A stretch of DNA of 64,000 bases from Spirometra erinaceieuropaei (taxonomy: Eukaryota; Platyhelminthes; Cestoda; Diphyllobothriidea; Diphyllobothriidae), in the NCBI GenBank assembly GCA_902702965.1, contig CACRXP010000863.1:140306-204305 (forward strand), written 5' to 3'. The notes beneath the pieces were generated by a model that was not told the origin of the DNA, searched no databases, and was given only the letters and a program-made list of their open reading frames with translations. Each line of letters opens with the position of its first letter. Within the stretch, counting starts at the first letter, position 1. Made by a program: the position numbers and the translations under genes. Shown one piece after another: positions 23,103 to 33,941 of the stretch.

Positions 23103-24014
23103 CAGTAGGTCGGCTGGCTCATGAAAAGTCAACCGAAATTACAAAATGCGTTTTCTTTTCGAAAAGAATAATTAGGCAGGGTTGTAAAACTAATCAACGT
23201 GCAGCATAAGTATACAATAATTTATTTATCTAGGTATGCCGGCTTCCGAACGAACGTCCTTTCGGCTGCATTCAAAAACCTTACTCTGTAAAAAATGTCT
23301 ACATAATATGTAGCTTGCGTTTTTCCATTGATTTTCAATGCATTTAAAATTGATATAAAATTGCGTCTTCTGATGTTATGTTCTAAGGAAGGGTATTATT
23401 CAAATATAGAAAAGTTTCCAATTGTGATGTTTTTTTAATACTGTGAAATGGCCGTTCATAAAACGTCATGTTGCTTGTAAAGTTAACTATGTGGCTCATA
23501 TCCACTCCTAAATTGTATGAAACCCATATGATCTCCTCTTAATACAGTGGATAAATGTATGGTTTCGTATGCGGAAATTATATGGCGTGTAATTTGGAAA
23601 CTCTGAATGCAAGTGTAACGGCAGGTCGGGGTTCCAAATTATTTGAGAATTGAAATCTTTTTAGAAAACCGAATTGTACCCTTCATTTGAGCATGCAATT
23701 GGGAGATGACGAAATTTTCTACCGAATGAGTAAGCGAATGAATATTTTATGTCTGTTTTCCATGAGATGTAGTTTAATTTTTAAGGACGTCACAAATCAA
23801 TGAGAAAAATGCATACAACATACGTAGTAATTTTTTACAAAGTATGGTTTCTGCATGTAACCAAAAGAAGTTCGTTCGAAAGACGGCATCCTGAGGTAAC
23901 TAAATTATCATAGAGTTATGATGCATGATGATTAGTTTTACAACCCCACCTAATTAATCCTTTCGAAACAAAAACGCATTTCAGAGTTTCCGTTGACATT
24001 TCACGAGTTAGCCC
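23103..24014 (+). mobile_element. Tc1/mariner-like element, right terminus eroded
   Basis: CAGTAGGTCGGC after TA at 23101-23102. Arms and core are recognisable ('atggccgttcataaaacgtc', 'gcaagtgtaacggcaggtcg'). The right end stops matching after GAGTTAGCCC, without the final CTACTG. About 100 bp of arm is deleted near 23345. Confidence 0.65.
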
Positions 24015-24349
24015 GTGGAAACATCAGTTATCCACTCAAAATTTATTTTAGCTCTTAGGACACTGCCTCTAGTGCGGTAAAACAGACGAGTGACACTGTT
24101 CTCCGTAAGGCGTGTTTGAATGCACAATCCATTTTGTGGACCTTTGTAGAACAATTTTGGACAGATTTAGTGGCTTAAGTCAATTATTAAAATTTGCATA
24201 CTTCAATTTTTTAATGTACTAAGGCGAAAATTTACTCCTATTTTAGGTAACTCCGTCCATAAGCGAAAGCAACGACGAACACCATACCTAAAAGACAATT
24301 TGGAACAAGCGAAGCAGAAATAGATGGTGAAATAATACGAATATCTGTC

Positions 24350-24453
24350 AGGATGACGAATTAGGCATTGGTTCCTGTGTGTCGGTCAACTAACGCGTAC
24401 AAATCGAGTCCGGAATGAAAAAACAAATACTCGGTACGCTGCTATCCAGCAGG
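24350..24453 (+). repeat. 98-bp dispersed repeat, copy 2
   Basis: Same landmarks as 20693-20790 with few differences. The flanks are unrelated, so the unit is independently dispersed. Confidence 0.65.
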
Positions 24454-24454
24454 G

Positions 24455-25400
24455 AAGAGGACAGACGTTCTACCGGGTTGAACGCGGTTATTTTGGAGTC
24501 GTTAGCTCAAAATGAAGATTTGAGTACATGTTGCAGAATCCGAAGTAGTGGTTTTAATCGGAACGCCAATAGTCCAAGTTGAATTTATTAGGATAGGATG
24601 GAAAACACCAGAATGATGGGTTTGCTGTCAACAGAACCCGGTGCTGCTATCTTGGGTCTCCGTGGCTGTCTGTATGTATGCAGTGGCGGCTGGGCCATCA
24701 TAGAACTGCAGGGTTGATGAGTCAGTCCAAAGCGGGATTCCAAATGGCTCGCGATGCGTGTTTTTCTGGTCGTGCCGTGTCCGCGCCGGTCCGGAACTAC
24801 TTCCGTGTAGGCGTGTGGCATACCTAAGAGTTTGGCCCTCAAACTGCGTCACCCGTTGAGCCCAACCCTATCGCCAGTCCTCCTCATCAGGCCGCAGCGT
24901 TTCTTCCGAACACGGCTTCTATGGCACTCCCACTTAGGTGGAATTCGAGGCGCACACTTGGAAGCCCGGCGTGAGCAGCTCGCGTGTGGAACGCGTAGAC
25001 GGAACGAATAACTTTGTCAGGCTCTGTTCCCGAGTCCCCCCGACCATCTTGACATCGTTTTGTCATCAGAAGCCGGTGGGTGCGGGACGATATAGTGCGG
25101 TAGATGCTGCGCAAGTCGTCCTCAATGCAGACTAATTCAGGTGCGTGCCACCGGTGTTTCGTCCACTCCGTGGAGCACATCGTCGTTCGCGGCGGCCGAA
25201 CTATCCTTAGCCCATGACTCCAGAGGCAGTGCGTCTAATGGTGGGGATTTCATTGGTGTGGTGTGTTCAACCCGGGGCCTGGACGGCTGCGATCGTTTGA
25301 ATGAACGTGTATGCGCAGGTTGCAACCGATCAGATTGTAAGATCAGCGCGCCAGAAATTCCTACTGGGGTAAGTGGATGTCCTTGACGCAACGAGATGTT
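24455..25400. other. GC-richer unassigned sequence; family C fragment at 25070-25205
   Basis: Minus-strand frames of 74-97 codons (24588-24852, 24887-25180) have no recognisable domain. At 25070-25205 the minus strand shows 'gcggtagatgctgcgcaag' and 'gtggagcacatcgtcg', which belong to family C. Confidence 0.4.
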
Positions 25401-25405
25401 GACTA

Positions 25406-25478
25406 TGGTCAGTATCAGATCTCATTATATGTTAACCGAGGTTCTCAAATGCATTTTCGATTATGAAGGGTAGCTTAC
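25406..25478 (+). mobile_element. Left-end fragment of the Tc1/mariner-like family
   Basis: 'cagtatcagatctcattata' followed by 'gttaaccgaggttctcaaat' aligns to the first 70 bp of the GAGTGACC subfamily, with about a quarter of positions changed. Confidence 0.4.
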
Positions 25479-25479
25479 G

Positions 25480-26280
25480 TAGGGCTGTGGATAGAAAAAT
25501 GGAAAATGTAAAAAGCCTACCCTAGACTAAATCAATCCAAAACCGGAACTAATAACCGAAAAAAGCAGACAGAAGGAAGTAACGAGGTCTGGTTCTTATT
25601 CGTATTTCTGCATGGAGTAAAAGCGTCCAATGCGTGTGATGCTCTGGGTATAGTTGTAGGGTGAGATGTGGGCTACTGCCTGTAAGCCGGTATATCCACA
25701 AAAGCAGCTGGTTCTACTCAATAGCATAATCCTTTGTTACCTGTCAGGACTTCCAGATGGTGCTCTACCTATCTCCTGCCAAACCTACTTCATAAATCAC
25801 GGATGCGCTGTGTCACCTGTCTAGCCGAGCATTGAAGAGGCGGCTTAGTTAGCTTTGAAGAATCGCCATAAATACGCAGAGAAGAAGAACGGACGAGGTT
25901 TGGGCCTGTAGCCCAACTTGAGTGATACCAGATGGCTAGCTTTCTTTAAAAAAATTGGGTAGATGCGAAAACGCCGAGTGTACAAATATCACGTATTCGC
26001 ATCTTCCTTACAACTTAAATCCAACGACTGACTGTGCCACGGGAGAGGAGCGCTTATGCTCCAGCCTCGGTTACTTCAGGTATCAGCTCAGACGCGTTTC
26101 CCTGCGCGTCCTTCAAGCTCTGCTCGCACCCTCCTTATTACCCTAATCTAGCCAGTGGCCAAGAAGTCTCGCTCAAGGGATTGTTCCGATGGTGTGGAAC
26201 TCCGTCGGTTTCACTACAGTGTTAATGTACTGAGATCCCCAGCGATGCCCTCAGTGGCCTTCCAGTTGTGATTGCGTCCC
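25480..26280. other. No recognisable gene
   Basis: Unassigned sequence. Part of 26080-26170 weakly resembles 26800-26880 ('cttcaagctctgctcgcacc' against 'ctttgagctctactttcgct'). Confidence 0.3.
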
Positions 26281-26284
26281 CCAC

Positions 26285-26792
26285 AGCCTCTTAATCCAGC
26301 GATTGGCCGTGTTGGTGGGAGTGTGTGCACGCCCGTGCCCTCCAAACGAGCCACTGTTAGATGCGCTGGACCAACACGAGGGCCACATCGAATTCTGGCA
26401 GGCGTTATCTCTGCGTAATAACAAATGCCAACATGTAGGGGGTGCGTTGACAGACCCTGTTGTCGGCAGTCGTCGCAGAACTGGGATCACTGCCACGCCC
26501 TTCATTGTTGTGGCGGTCAAAATCCTGGTCATTTGTGTGTGGACCAGGGGGTGCGGAGTGGAGTGCCAAGGCGAGGATCCGTCCAAGCCATCCACCTGCG
26601 GTCTCCCTCGTCTCCGGTCTTCTTGACTCTGTCTTGACATCGGGCTCAGGCGTGGAGGGGGAGAAAATGTGGTAGATGCAGCGCAAGTCTACTGGCACTA
26701 TGAACCCCTGCGCAAGTAACCGTTCCTGCTCCCACCACCTGCTGCGAGGCACACGGTGGACATCATCGAAATCGATGGTCGAACTATCTTGT
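26285..26792 (-). repeat. Medium-repeat family C, near-full copy
   Basis: Minus strand carries all family landmarks including 'acttgcgctgcatctaccac', 'ggtccacacacaaatgacca' and 'gtggccctcgtgttggtcc'. A frame beginning MSRQSQEDRRR is shared between copies but is shifted in most, so it is probably not coding. Confidence 0.65.
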
Positions 26793-27065
26793 GCACGCCA
26801 CCTTCACTCGCTCCCCTTCGCCTGCTTTGAGCTCTACTTTCGCTCTCATTACCTTAATAATCCAGCGAGTGGTTAAGTTGGGTATGTTATCTAATACTGT
26901 TTAAGTAGGCTAACCATAAGGTATCAATCAGATGGGGCTGTAGAACCAAACCTCATCGAAGACCGGAGCATACACATTCAAACCTGCCGATACAAGCGAA
27001 GAGGCGAGTCCCAGGAACTAGTTGATCAGAAGAAGAAGCGATCGCTGGAACAATGGCTTTATTCG

Positions 27066-27106
27066 CCTGACGTTTCGGATTCTCTCTTGAATTCATCATC
27101 AGAGAC
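27066..27106 (-). ncRNA. Hammerhead-ribozyme-like motif
   Basis: Minus strand CTGATGA, U, GAATTC/GAATCC stem (one mismatch), GAAACGTCAGG, then CGAATAAAGCC. Confidence 0.5.
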
Positions 27107-27204
27107 AGTTGCAGAAAATGGTGGCTAGTGTACAGGAAGTCGCAGTATTTATAGGATGCGGTCGCCATGCTACCGCATACCTACAGCAATTAACCGTGCT
27201 CCCT

Positions 27205-27723
27205 TCACCAAGGATTTTTGCCCGCTGGTGCGCTAATTGCTTGATGGCCGGCATGCAAGTTGTTAATTGCTGACCTCTCATCACCCGTGTTGGATGCTGG
27301 CGTGATGATTGCTCGGCCATCTGGCTCACCGGCTTGCGCGCTCGCAGAGTGGTCAATTGCTTTGGCCAGTCTATGCCTCAGGACAGAATATGGAGTGGGG
27401 ATGTCGTTGCACTTGTTGATAGACTGAGGTCCCGTGATCCATGACTCAAGCAACTCGCGGCTCACGCGATTATCTCCTCTCAGGAGCGATTCGGCCTCAT
27501 CGAACTTGAATGTGTAGCCGGGTCTCGTCGAATGGGCCGCGACCTGAGAGTTGGCGTCATTTCTCCGTACAGCTGCCACGTGTTCGGCGATTCGCGTCCG
27601 GAGCAGTCTTCCAGTTTCTCCGACGTAGTTGCTTTGTCCGTAACTGCACCAGATCCGGTAAAAGACTCCAGATGTTTCTTGCCGTGGCAGTGGGTCTTTT
27701 GGTCTCATCACTTGACGCCTCAT
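27205..27723 (-). pseudogene. PLE linker and GIY-YIG endonuclease, longest intact frame of lineage I
   Basis: 172 open codons: MRRQVMRPKDPLPRQETSG, the GIY-YIG core YRIWCSYGQSNYVGETGR, then RTRIAEHVAAVRRNDANS, HSTRPGYTFKFDEAES, SRELLESWITGPQSINKC and a polar tail DERSAINNLHAGHQ. The second Cys of the C-x-C pair is Tyr here. Sequence matching the preceding linker (LAPLGVGVAHRPEA) continues upstream to about 27900, possibly with a frameshift. Reverse transcriptase is missing, so it is non-functional alone. Confidence 0.8.
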
Positions 27724-28124
27724 GGTGGCCTCCGGTCTGTGCGCAACTCCAACCCCAAGTGGTGCAAGAAGGCGGCTAACGGCCTCGGAGACGTCCTTGA
27801 TGTACGGGATCGCTCGCCAGAATTTGGGGTCGGCGCGATTTTGTCGCTCGTCTCGGTTGCGCAGGCACTGGTTGACGAAGTTGCGCGGGTAATTGTATCT
27901 CGGAAAACCCGTCGAAGATAGTGGGATTCGGCAACCTTGTCTTCCGGTTCACTGCAGTGCGTCTCAAGAGAGAATCCGAAACTTCAGGCGAATAAAGCCA
28001 TTGTACCAGCGATCGCTTCTTCTTCTGATCAACATTCAACCCTATTCATTACCACCTGGATTGCAAAGTGGGTTAGATCGCAGTTGGTAGCCAGGAATCG
28101 GGAAGCGGACGGCGAGGTCTCTGG

Positions 28125-28790
28125 CCCTTCCCCTAACCCCATACCTTAACTCTAATTCTTATCTTAACCCCAAAACCTAACCCTAAGCCCCAAAACCCAA
28201 CCGTAACTGTAATCCTAAAACGTAATCCTAAAACTGATCCTAACCCTAACCTTAACCCGTTACTCCAAACGTAATGCTAATCCGTAACCCCAACCTTAAC
28301 AATAAAGCCTATTCCTAACCCTAACCTTAAACCTAAAGCCTAACAGCAACACTAAACCTAAAACCTACCCCTAAAGCCCTAAGGCTAACAGTAAACCCTA
28401 ACTGTATTAGGGACACCTAACCCTAACATTAACACTAAAACCTAACCCCAACCTTAACTCTAAAATTCGACCCTGACCGTAACCGTAAAGCCTAAACCTA
28501 AGTCCCGAAGGCAAAGTGAAACCGAAATCCTAAAACCCAACGCTAACCCAAGCCCTAGCCATAACCCTAAACCTAGCCCTAATCTTGACCCTAACCCTAG
28601 CCTTAACCTTAACCGTAACCCTAACGAGAACCTTAACCCTAACCCTAACCGAGATCGTACACCTAACCGTAGCCCTTAAGCATAGCCCTAACCCCAACCC
28701 TAACACTGAAGCCCGACCCTAAAACGCAAACCCTAATCCCAAAACTTAATATACACCTTACCCTAACCCTCACTAAACCCAACAGCCTGA
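28125..28790 (+). repeat. Degenerate CCCTAA telomere-like tract
   Basis: About 660 bp dominated by variants of CCCTAA, CCTTAA and CCCAAAA; perfect runs are only two to three units. The matching strand is TTAGGG, the canonical metazoan telomere unit. It abuts a PLE copy. It could be an old interstitial telomere tract or a telomere-like satellite. Confidence 0.75.
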
Positions 28791-28889
28791 CCGAAACGGG
28801 AGACCTGCCTAACTCAGTAGGAGCACACCTACTGATACCAAGTTCCCTAGACAAGGTAAGCACACCCACAGATAACAGGTAAGTGCGTC

Positions 28890-29290
28890 GACTGTATCAA
28901 CGTAAAATGCCTGGCTACCAACTGCGATCTAACCGCAAAGTGAGATGCGGGAAAGAATACTGAGAAAGACGAAGGAGAGTGGGGTTTCAATTAACCGTCG
29001 TCTGCCGGTCAAACTCAACTTATGGTCTAAATATCCCAACATTTGCACTCACATCCATTGATCAGTGGGATTTAAGCAGTTCAGGGCTCTACTACTCTGA
29101 GCCAGGGGTTCATTTGCCAGTCGGCTATATTCGAGAATATTCATGAACGCCCAACAAACAAGGACCCAGAATCGAATCCCAGCCCATCCATCCCCGGGAT
29201 TGGGCGCGAATGACTGAGGAGGGTTAGTTAGCCAGAAACGGTCATCCCGAACCACTTTGTCGGCATCAACAACGGTAGAAAGGCGTCCAC
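28890..29290. repeat. Probable eroded SINE pieces
   Basis: 'gggttagttagccagaaacg' and 'gtcatcccgaaccactttgt' near 29219-29260 resemble the SINE tail. 'ctactactctgagccagggg' at about 29087 resembles 'ctctactactgagccaggg' at 33257. Too eroded for clear ends. Confidence 0.3.
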
Positions 29291-29294
29291 TAAT

Positions 29295-30470
29295 CCGATT
29301 AAGGGGATATGCTCGAAGCAGAGGTTATCTTGGCCACTGTGACAGGGGTCGTTAAATACGAACTTAAAAATTATCTGTGTTGGAGAATTCTTACAACCGT
29401 CGGGTTACGAGACATGCTAGTTTAGTTGCGCTTTGGGACTCACTCTGGTGACCTTGAGGATGGTCGCATAGTAACCAGCAATGATAGGCGCGCAATCTCC
29501 TCTGCACAACATGTGGAGAGATTCAGCTTTTCCAGAGGCGCTTGATCTGACAATTTCATTATAAAATGGTGCATACGACTGATGAAAGTAAATTCCGTAA
29601 AAGTAGGTATAAAATTCCAGTTAGAGCATAAATGGGTAATGGGTATAACCAAACCAGTGGGCCGTCGCTGTCGCTTTACTCGAACAAATCGCATTTTTCC
29701 TATTAACAAACCTTCACTTTTAATTTAATAGTGGATGACTGTTTGCTATTTCGAAAGGCCAACTTTTGAAAATTCGACGGAAATCAAGGCTTACGAAACG
29801 TGATTCACCTTACGAGCTCCACCAATGACATGTGAGGAGTCGACGGTCACTTTAAGGACTACTGTTTTCCACGTAACCTAACCGTTTCGACCAATGAAAA
29901 CGACTATATGTATTTTTCGAAGTGTAATAAAGTCTGTTCCCCTGTCCTGCTCAAGCAACTTCCATAAACTGAGGACACGGTCGATAACAACATTGGTCCT
30001 GATTTCCTCCGTAGTCTTCTTCTTCTTCTTCAAGCGGTCTCTTCTCACCCTCATTAGAAGAGCGACATGGAGGAGGAAGCCACTTCTCAACAAATTACGA
30101 CACCTGTTTGCAAGTATTCTGCGCAGCGAGGTTTCTCCGCAAAAAAATTGGTTTGGATTTTGTCGTATGCGGTCTCTTACAAAATGCCTTGAACCTGTTA
30201 TTAACAATAAAGACCATCGGTCCGCTCCAAAATGTACTCGTTGGTTATATACCTCCACATTATTCAACCGAGAAAGAACATTCACAACTATCTATACTCA
30301 GATGGTCTTCTATCTGCTTTAAATTGACTTCTCATCGCAGAGCGCATGCCTTGGAAATACGACCTATGTGGCTTATTTAAATTAATATCAATGACCAAAC
30401 AAGCAGATCGAATTCGCCGGTAAGGGGCAAACAAAAAGGATAATCATCTTTGGCATCTCCTTTATTTTGG
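29295..30470. other. No recognisable gene
   Basis: Frames of 135-142 codons overlap on opposite strands at 29878-30322, centred on a 'cttcttcttcttcttcaag' run. They have no domain I know. Overlap of equally long frames on both strands argues against coding. Confidence 0.35.
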
Positions 30471-30518
30471 AGAATTACTGAACAGATTGGTAAAGTTGAG
30501 AGATCCGCGTTGGTCGTT

Positions 30519-30606
30519 TGAAGAAGAAGAAGAAGAAGAAGAAGAAGAAGAAGAAGAAGAAGAAGAAGAAGAAGAAGAAGAAGAAGAAGAAGAAGAAGAA
30601 GAAGAA
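30519..30606 (+). repeat. (GAA)n microsatellite, about 29 units
   Basis: A perfect GAA run of about 88 bp at the outer end of the PLE. A shorter (TTC)n at 31506-31530 sits at the mirrored end. Confidence 0.95.
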
Positions 30607-30630
30607 GGACTCGCCGGACCAGGTTTATTT

Positions 30631-30676
30631 AGATGCTGACGTTTCGAAGAGCTTGGTCGGCTCTCCATTGTCAAAG
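30631..30676 (-). ncRNA. Hammerhead-like motif of PLE lineage II, altered core
   Basis: Minus strand TTTGACAATG, stem GAGAGC/GCTCTT-type with loop CGACCAA, then CGAAACGTCAGC and ATCTAAATAAACC. The position matching CUGAUGA reads UUGACAA, so catalytic G8 is replaced. Likely a relic. Confidence 0.4.
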
Positions 30677-31110
30677 CATAAAATGCACTTAATCGATCAG
30701 AAATCCCAAGTGGCATAGTGTGTTGGTCGGCCTCATGCTGATCGATTTTTCTCTCCTCCCGCTGTCTCGGCCTCTCGGGAGATGGTTGACGGGCCAGTTG
30801 TCTGTGTGCTTTGTGAGCCACCACACCGTCGGGGGAGGTGATTGAACCAGTCTCGGGTGGTCGGTCTGGCGGTTCTTGTTCTTCTTCACCGAGTAAACCC
30901 GCCGTCGGGCTGTCTCTGTATGGCCTTCTTAAATCCAATGTGGTTGTTTGGTCCTGATCTCTACGATGGTGATGACGTAGGACTTTGCAAGCTGCAGGAA
31001 GGTCCAGATGCCTGTTGATGGAGTGGGTCTCGGAGAACCACGCCTCGAGAGTCAGCCGTTCTGCTTTTCTGTTGCTCCGACCTAAGATGGTAGCTCGCTG
31101 GACCTTCCTG
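30640..31110 (-). pseudogene. PLE lineage II, GIY-YIG C-terminal part and tail
   Basis: The minus-strand frame in 31000-31110 translates to RLTLEAWFSETHSINRHLDL, the end of the GIY-YIG domain also seen at 61995-62477. It is followed by a polar tail (YRDSPTAGLLGEEEQEPPDR, KIDQHEADQ). The tail frame runs on through the hammerhead-like motif into the poly-Ser encoded by (GAA)n. The catalytic first half is absent. Confidence 0.6.
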
Positions 31111-31111
31111 C

Positions 31112-31502
31112 AGCTTGCAAAGTCCTACGTCATCACCACCGTAGAGATCCGGACGAAACAACCACATTGGACTTAAGAAGGCCATACAGAGACAGCCCGA
31201 CGGCGGGTTTACTCGGTGAAGAAGAACAAGAACCGCCAGACCGACCACCCGTCGCTGGTTCAATCACCCCCCCCCCCGACGGTGTGGTGACTCACAAAGC
31301 ACACAGACAACTGGCCCGTCAACCATCCCCCGAGAGGCCGAGACAGCGGGAGGAGAGAAAAATCGATCAGCATGAGGCCGACCAACACAATATGCCACTT
31401 GGGATTTCTGATCGATTAAGTGCATTTTACGCTTTGACAATGGAGAGCCGACCAAGCTATTCGAAACGTCAGCATCTAAATAAACCTTTTCCGGTGAGCT
31501 AA
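31112..31502 (+). pseudogene. PLE lineage II, C-terminal tail (mirror copy)
   Basis: Plus-strand frame with the same tail (DSPTAGLLGEEEQEPPDRPP, KIDQHEADQHNMPLGISDR) ending after the hammerhead-like motif. It encodes no endonuclease core, only the tail. Confidence 0.55.
31431..31480 (+). ncRNA. Hammerhead-like motif of PLE lineage II, mirror copy
   Basis: TTTGACAATGGAGAGC, loop, GCTATTCGAAACGTCAGC, then AAATAAACC. Compared with 30631-30676 one stem base is changed (GCTCTT to GCTATT), which breaks a pair. Confidence 0.35.
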
Positions 31503-31544
31503 TCTTGTTCTTCTTCTTCTTCTTCTTCTTCAAATTACTGAGCA

Positions 31545-32540
31545 AAAAGGTAGAGGCTACGAGGACTAAGTCTGACGTAGGTAACTTCGCCAGTCGGACA
31601 TACTCCAAATCCAGGTTTGCAGACTACGGGAGGTCAGTTGTTTATTGAGTGAAACGCCCTGCCATTTAAGACATGCACCCATCCTATTGCACTCGGGCTG
31701 ACGATCAACGAACTGTTTTAATAGCGGCACGAAACACGAAGGTACGGTCTAACCTCCTAGTTCTGGTCTAAAGTCATCGCATGACTCTGGGAACGGCCGT
31801 GGTGCGGAGTAAGGTTGGCCAGACGAACATTTTGTAGCCGATGTCATCTGCCGTTACGCGACCGCATTCGTAGACCTAGACACGAACTCCTAGTCAGAAG
31901 GAAAGACTTAAACCGTATCCGAACGTCAGGGGCAGTTATAAGACCCACTGAGAATTTTTCAACGACGCCCCCGAAAAACCCATAGTGAGTTTTGAAGCTC
32001 GCAAATTATCTCCAATTTGAAGTTCTTTGACCCGATGTTGGACCAATTTATGTGAAGGCTCTCCAACAGAAGAGCCGCAGAGCTCTTGGTAGGTGAGAGA
32101 TGGATAGCTGCATTTTCTGGTTTACTCTTAAATGGACTTCCAAGTCTCTCTCACATTGCACACTGGTTTTTTTCCGACCTGTTCCTTCTTCGCCTGGGTA
32201 GTCAAACGGACGTGATTTTTTGGGCTGTGAAACAAGAAAGTAACCCGGTACCTCATTTGAACCGGCGGAATCCACGTGGCTGAACATAGTCCACCGGTTT
32301 CAACTTCTTGCGGTTCCGGCATGGTCTGGCGGCCTCGGCTTCGTTTATTCGCTGTTGGATTTTGATTCTGCAGCTTGGAGCAGGATAATTGATTTCCTTG
32401 GCCCTTACGACTTATAAACACGGCTCTTGGACACGTCGGTAAGACATTCACAAAGCTGTCCGGAATTCTGGGACAGTATTCGGGCATGGAAGTTCCAAGT
32501 CCCATTTTCGCGCAAACGGTCGCACAGTTACGAGCAGCCA
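31545..32540. other. No recognisable gene
   Basis: Unassigned. Short overlapping frames at 32048-32287 without domains. Confidence 0.3.
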
Positions 32541-32547
32541 ATAAAGG

Positions 32548-32890
32548 GAGAGCACAGGTGAACACTGGTCTCCACGTCAGTGTCGGTGGGTCAGATGGTC
32601 GAGCAATCATCACACCAACATCCAACGCACGTGATGAAATTGCAGAAATTACCGACCCGAATGTCGGCCATCAAACAGTCATAACACCTAGTGCAACGAT
32701 CCCTGATGAAGGGGGAGCCGTGAATATTCATAGGTATGCGGTAGAATGGCGACTGCATCCTATAAATACTGCAGCCCCATGTGCATGAACCATCCGTGTC
32801 TGCTTTTGACTCTGATGATGGGTTCAAGTAGGAATATGAAACGTCAGGCGAATACGGCTCTTGTCCAGCAATCGTGTCTTCTTCACAAAA
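32548..32890 (+). mobile_element. PLE lineage I, 3'-end only
   Basis: Starts within the C-terminal tail coding region (GRAIITPTSNARDEIAE). It carries TATAAATA at 32761 and a degenerate hammerhead-like motif at 32809-32848, where GGTTCA/GGAATAT no longer pairs fully. AATAAA is mutated to AATACGG. Truncated at 5' by incomplete reverse transcription or later loss. Confidence 0.7.
32809..32848 (+). ncRNA. Decayed hammerhead-like motif
   Basis: CTGATGA and GAAACGTCAGG are kept; stem II has lost two or more pairs. Confidence 0.4.
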
Positions 32891-33096
32891 GCCGAAAAGG
32901 CCCCGACCCGAACCAGGGCATTTTGGTTCTAACATTGGGACATTACCGGCTGACTACGGCAAGGATACCGGAAACTACCTAGTGGTTAGGGTGGGTAAAG
33001 ACTGTACGAACGAACGTGTGCCCAGTTGAGTAGTGTAAACTTTATAGCACCCATGTCAAACTGCTTGTTTTTGCTATTAGCATTCATGAATATGCA

Positions 33097-33137
33097 GAAG
33101 AAGAAGAAGAAGAAGAAGAAGAAGAAGAAGAAGAAGA
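33097..33137 (+). repeat. (GAA)n microsatellite
   Basis: About 14 GAA units, next to the 3' end of a minus-strand SINE. Confidence 0.9.
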
Positions 33138-33139
33138 TC

Positions 33140-33395
33140 GATAAAGGCAAGGGAGAGTGGAGAGGCAGTTTCTGGCTTATTAGCCGTCGTCAGACAGCCA
33201 GTCAGCCATTCCCGAAACCAGGTTTGCGTCCATCAAGCGTTTTTAAGCCCAACACTCTACTACTGAGCCAGGGACTTGTTGTCCCGTCACTTTTGACCCG
33301 AAATATTAACTATGCTGGACATGCTTTCATTGAGCCCCAGGGCATAGAGCAGCCTCCGTAACCCGATCGGTGAGCGCACTACCAGAACGTGTCAA
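33140..33395 (-). repeat. tRNA-derived SINE, minus strand, eroded
   Basis: Reverse complement contains 'ggctgactggctgtctgacg', 'gctaataagccagaaactgc', and upstream 'tgaaagcatgtccagcatag'. The head is weakly tRNA-like. A (TTC)n tract follows its 3' end. Confidence 0.45.
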
Positions 33396-33399
33396 TTTA

Positions 33400-33940
33400 C
33401 AATATTCTAAATGCGAAAATAAACACATATCCCAGACTTTTTAAAGTAGGGTGAGGGTGGGTAAATTCGTTTTGGACGAAAATCCGATTGCAAGGCTGAG
33501 CACCGCACATTCTCGGACAGGTTCTTGCGACTGGCAGGGGGTTAACTGAAGTTTTCACCCTTTTTGTTTGCAGACCGCATGGATCTGGTTCAGTTTCCTC
33601 TAGAATAATCAATGCAAAACGGTGCCCAATCGGTCAGTATAATTGAAAATTAGTTTAGACTGCCATTAATGAGGGCACAAATGAGTGTTTCACGATTGCT
33701 GTCTGGAACTCACACCCTACCTCGTCCTATTTCTGGTTTGAGCCGCGGTGTTTACGAACGTAGATCAACAGCCTGAAAAAAAACAGGCCAAGAGTCGATT
33801 TAAGTCTGGGCCTCGGATGAGAACTCGGTCAATCGATTTATCGATCTGGCGCCGGCGTAGTCACCTCTAGTCTTGCGCCGTCGGTCAATGATTAGCCTAC
33901 ATGCCTTATAACTGTCGCCTGTTCTGTTGCTGCTGCTACT
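33400..33940. other. No recognisable gene
   Basis: Unassigned spacer without repeat matches. Confidence 0.3.
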
Positions 33941-33941
33941 A

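Larger units (their letters stand above)
26982..28031 (-). mobile_element. Penelope-like element, 5'-truncated, inverted terminal repeats (lineage I)
   Basis: Flanked by the 8-bp duplication ACATTCAA (26974-26981 and 28032-28039). The left end has the long terminal form and a full hammerhead-like motif. The right end keeps only the 3' half (AATCCGAAACTTCAGG and AATAAAGCC). Confidence 0.85.
30484..31532. mobile_element. Penelope-like element lineage II inserted as an inverted pair
   Basis: Two copies of the same 3' segment face away from each other around a centre at about 31060. They are bounded by an 11-bp near-perfect duplication AATTACTGARC (30473-30483, 31533-31543). The left copy ends in (GAA)n plus 'cagattggtaaagttgagag', the right in (TTC)n. 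The asymmetric middle (31000-31110) is GIY-YIG coding on the minus strand. Confidence 0.8.

Noticed and set aside
28125..28790. True chromosome end
   Set aside because: The tract is degenerate and flanked by ordinary sequence on both sides, so it is interstitial.
29878..30322. 135- and 142-codon antisense frame pair
   Set aside because: Mutually overlapping frames with no recognisable motif; a TTC run inflates openness.
30462..30938. 158-codon frame with poly-Ser tail as a host gene
   Set aside because: It is the PLE lineage II tail read into a (GAA)n tract.
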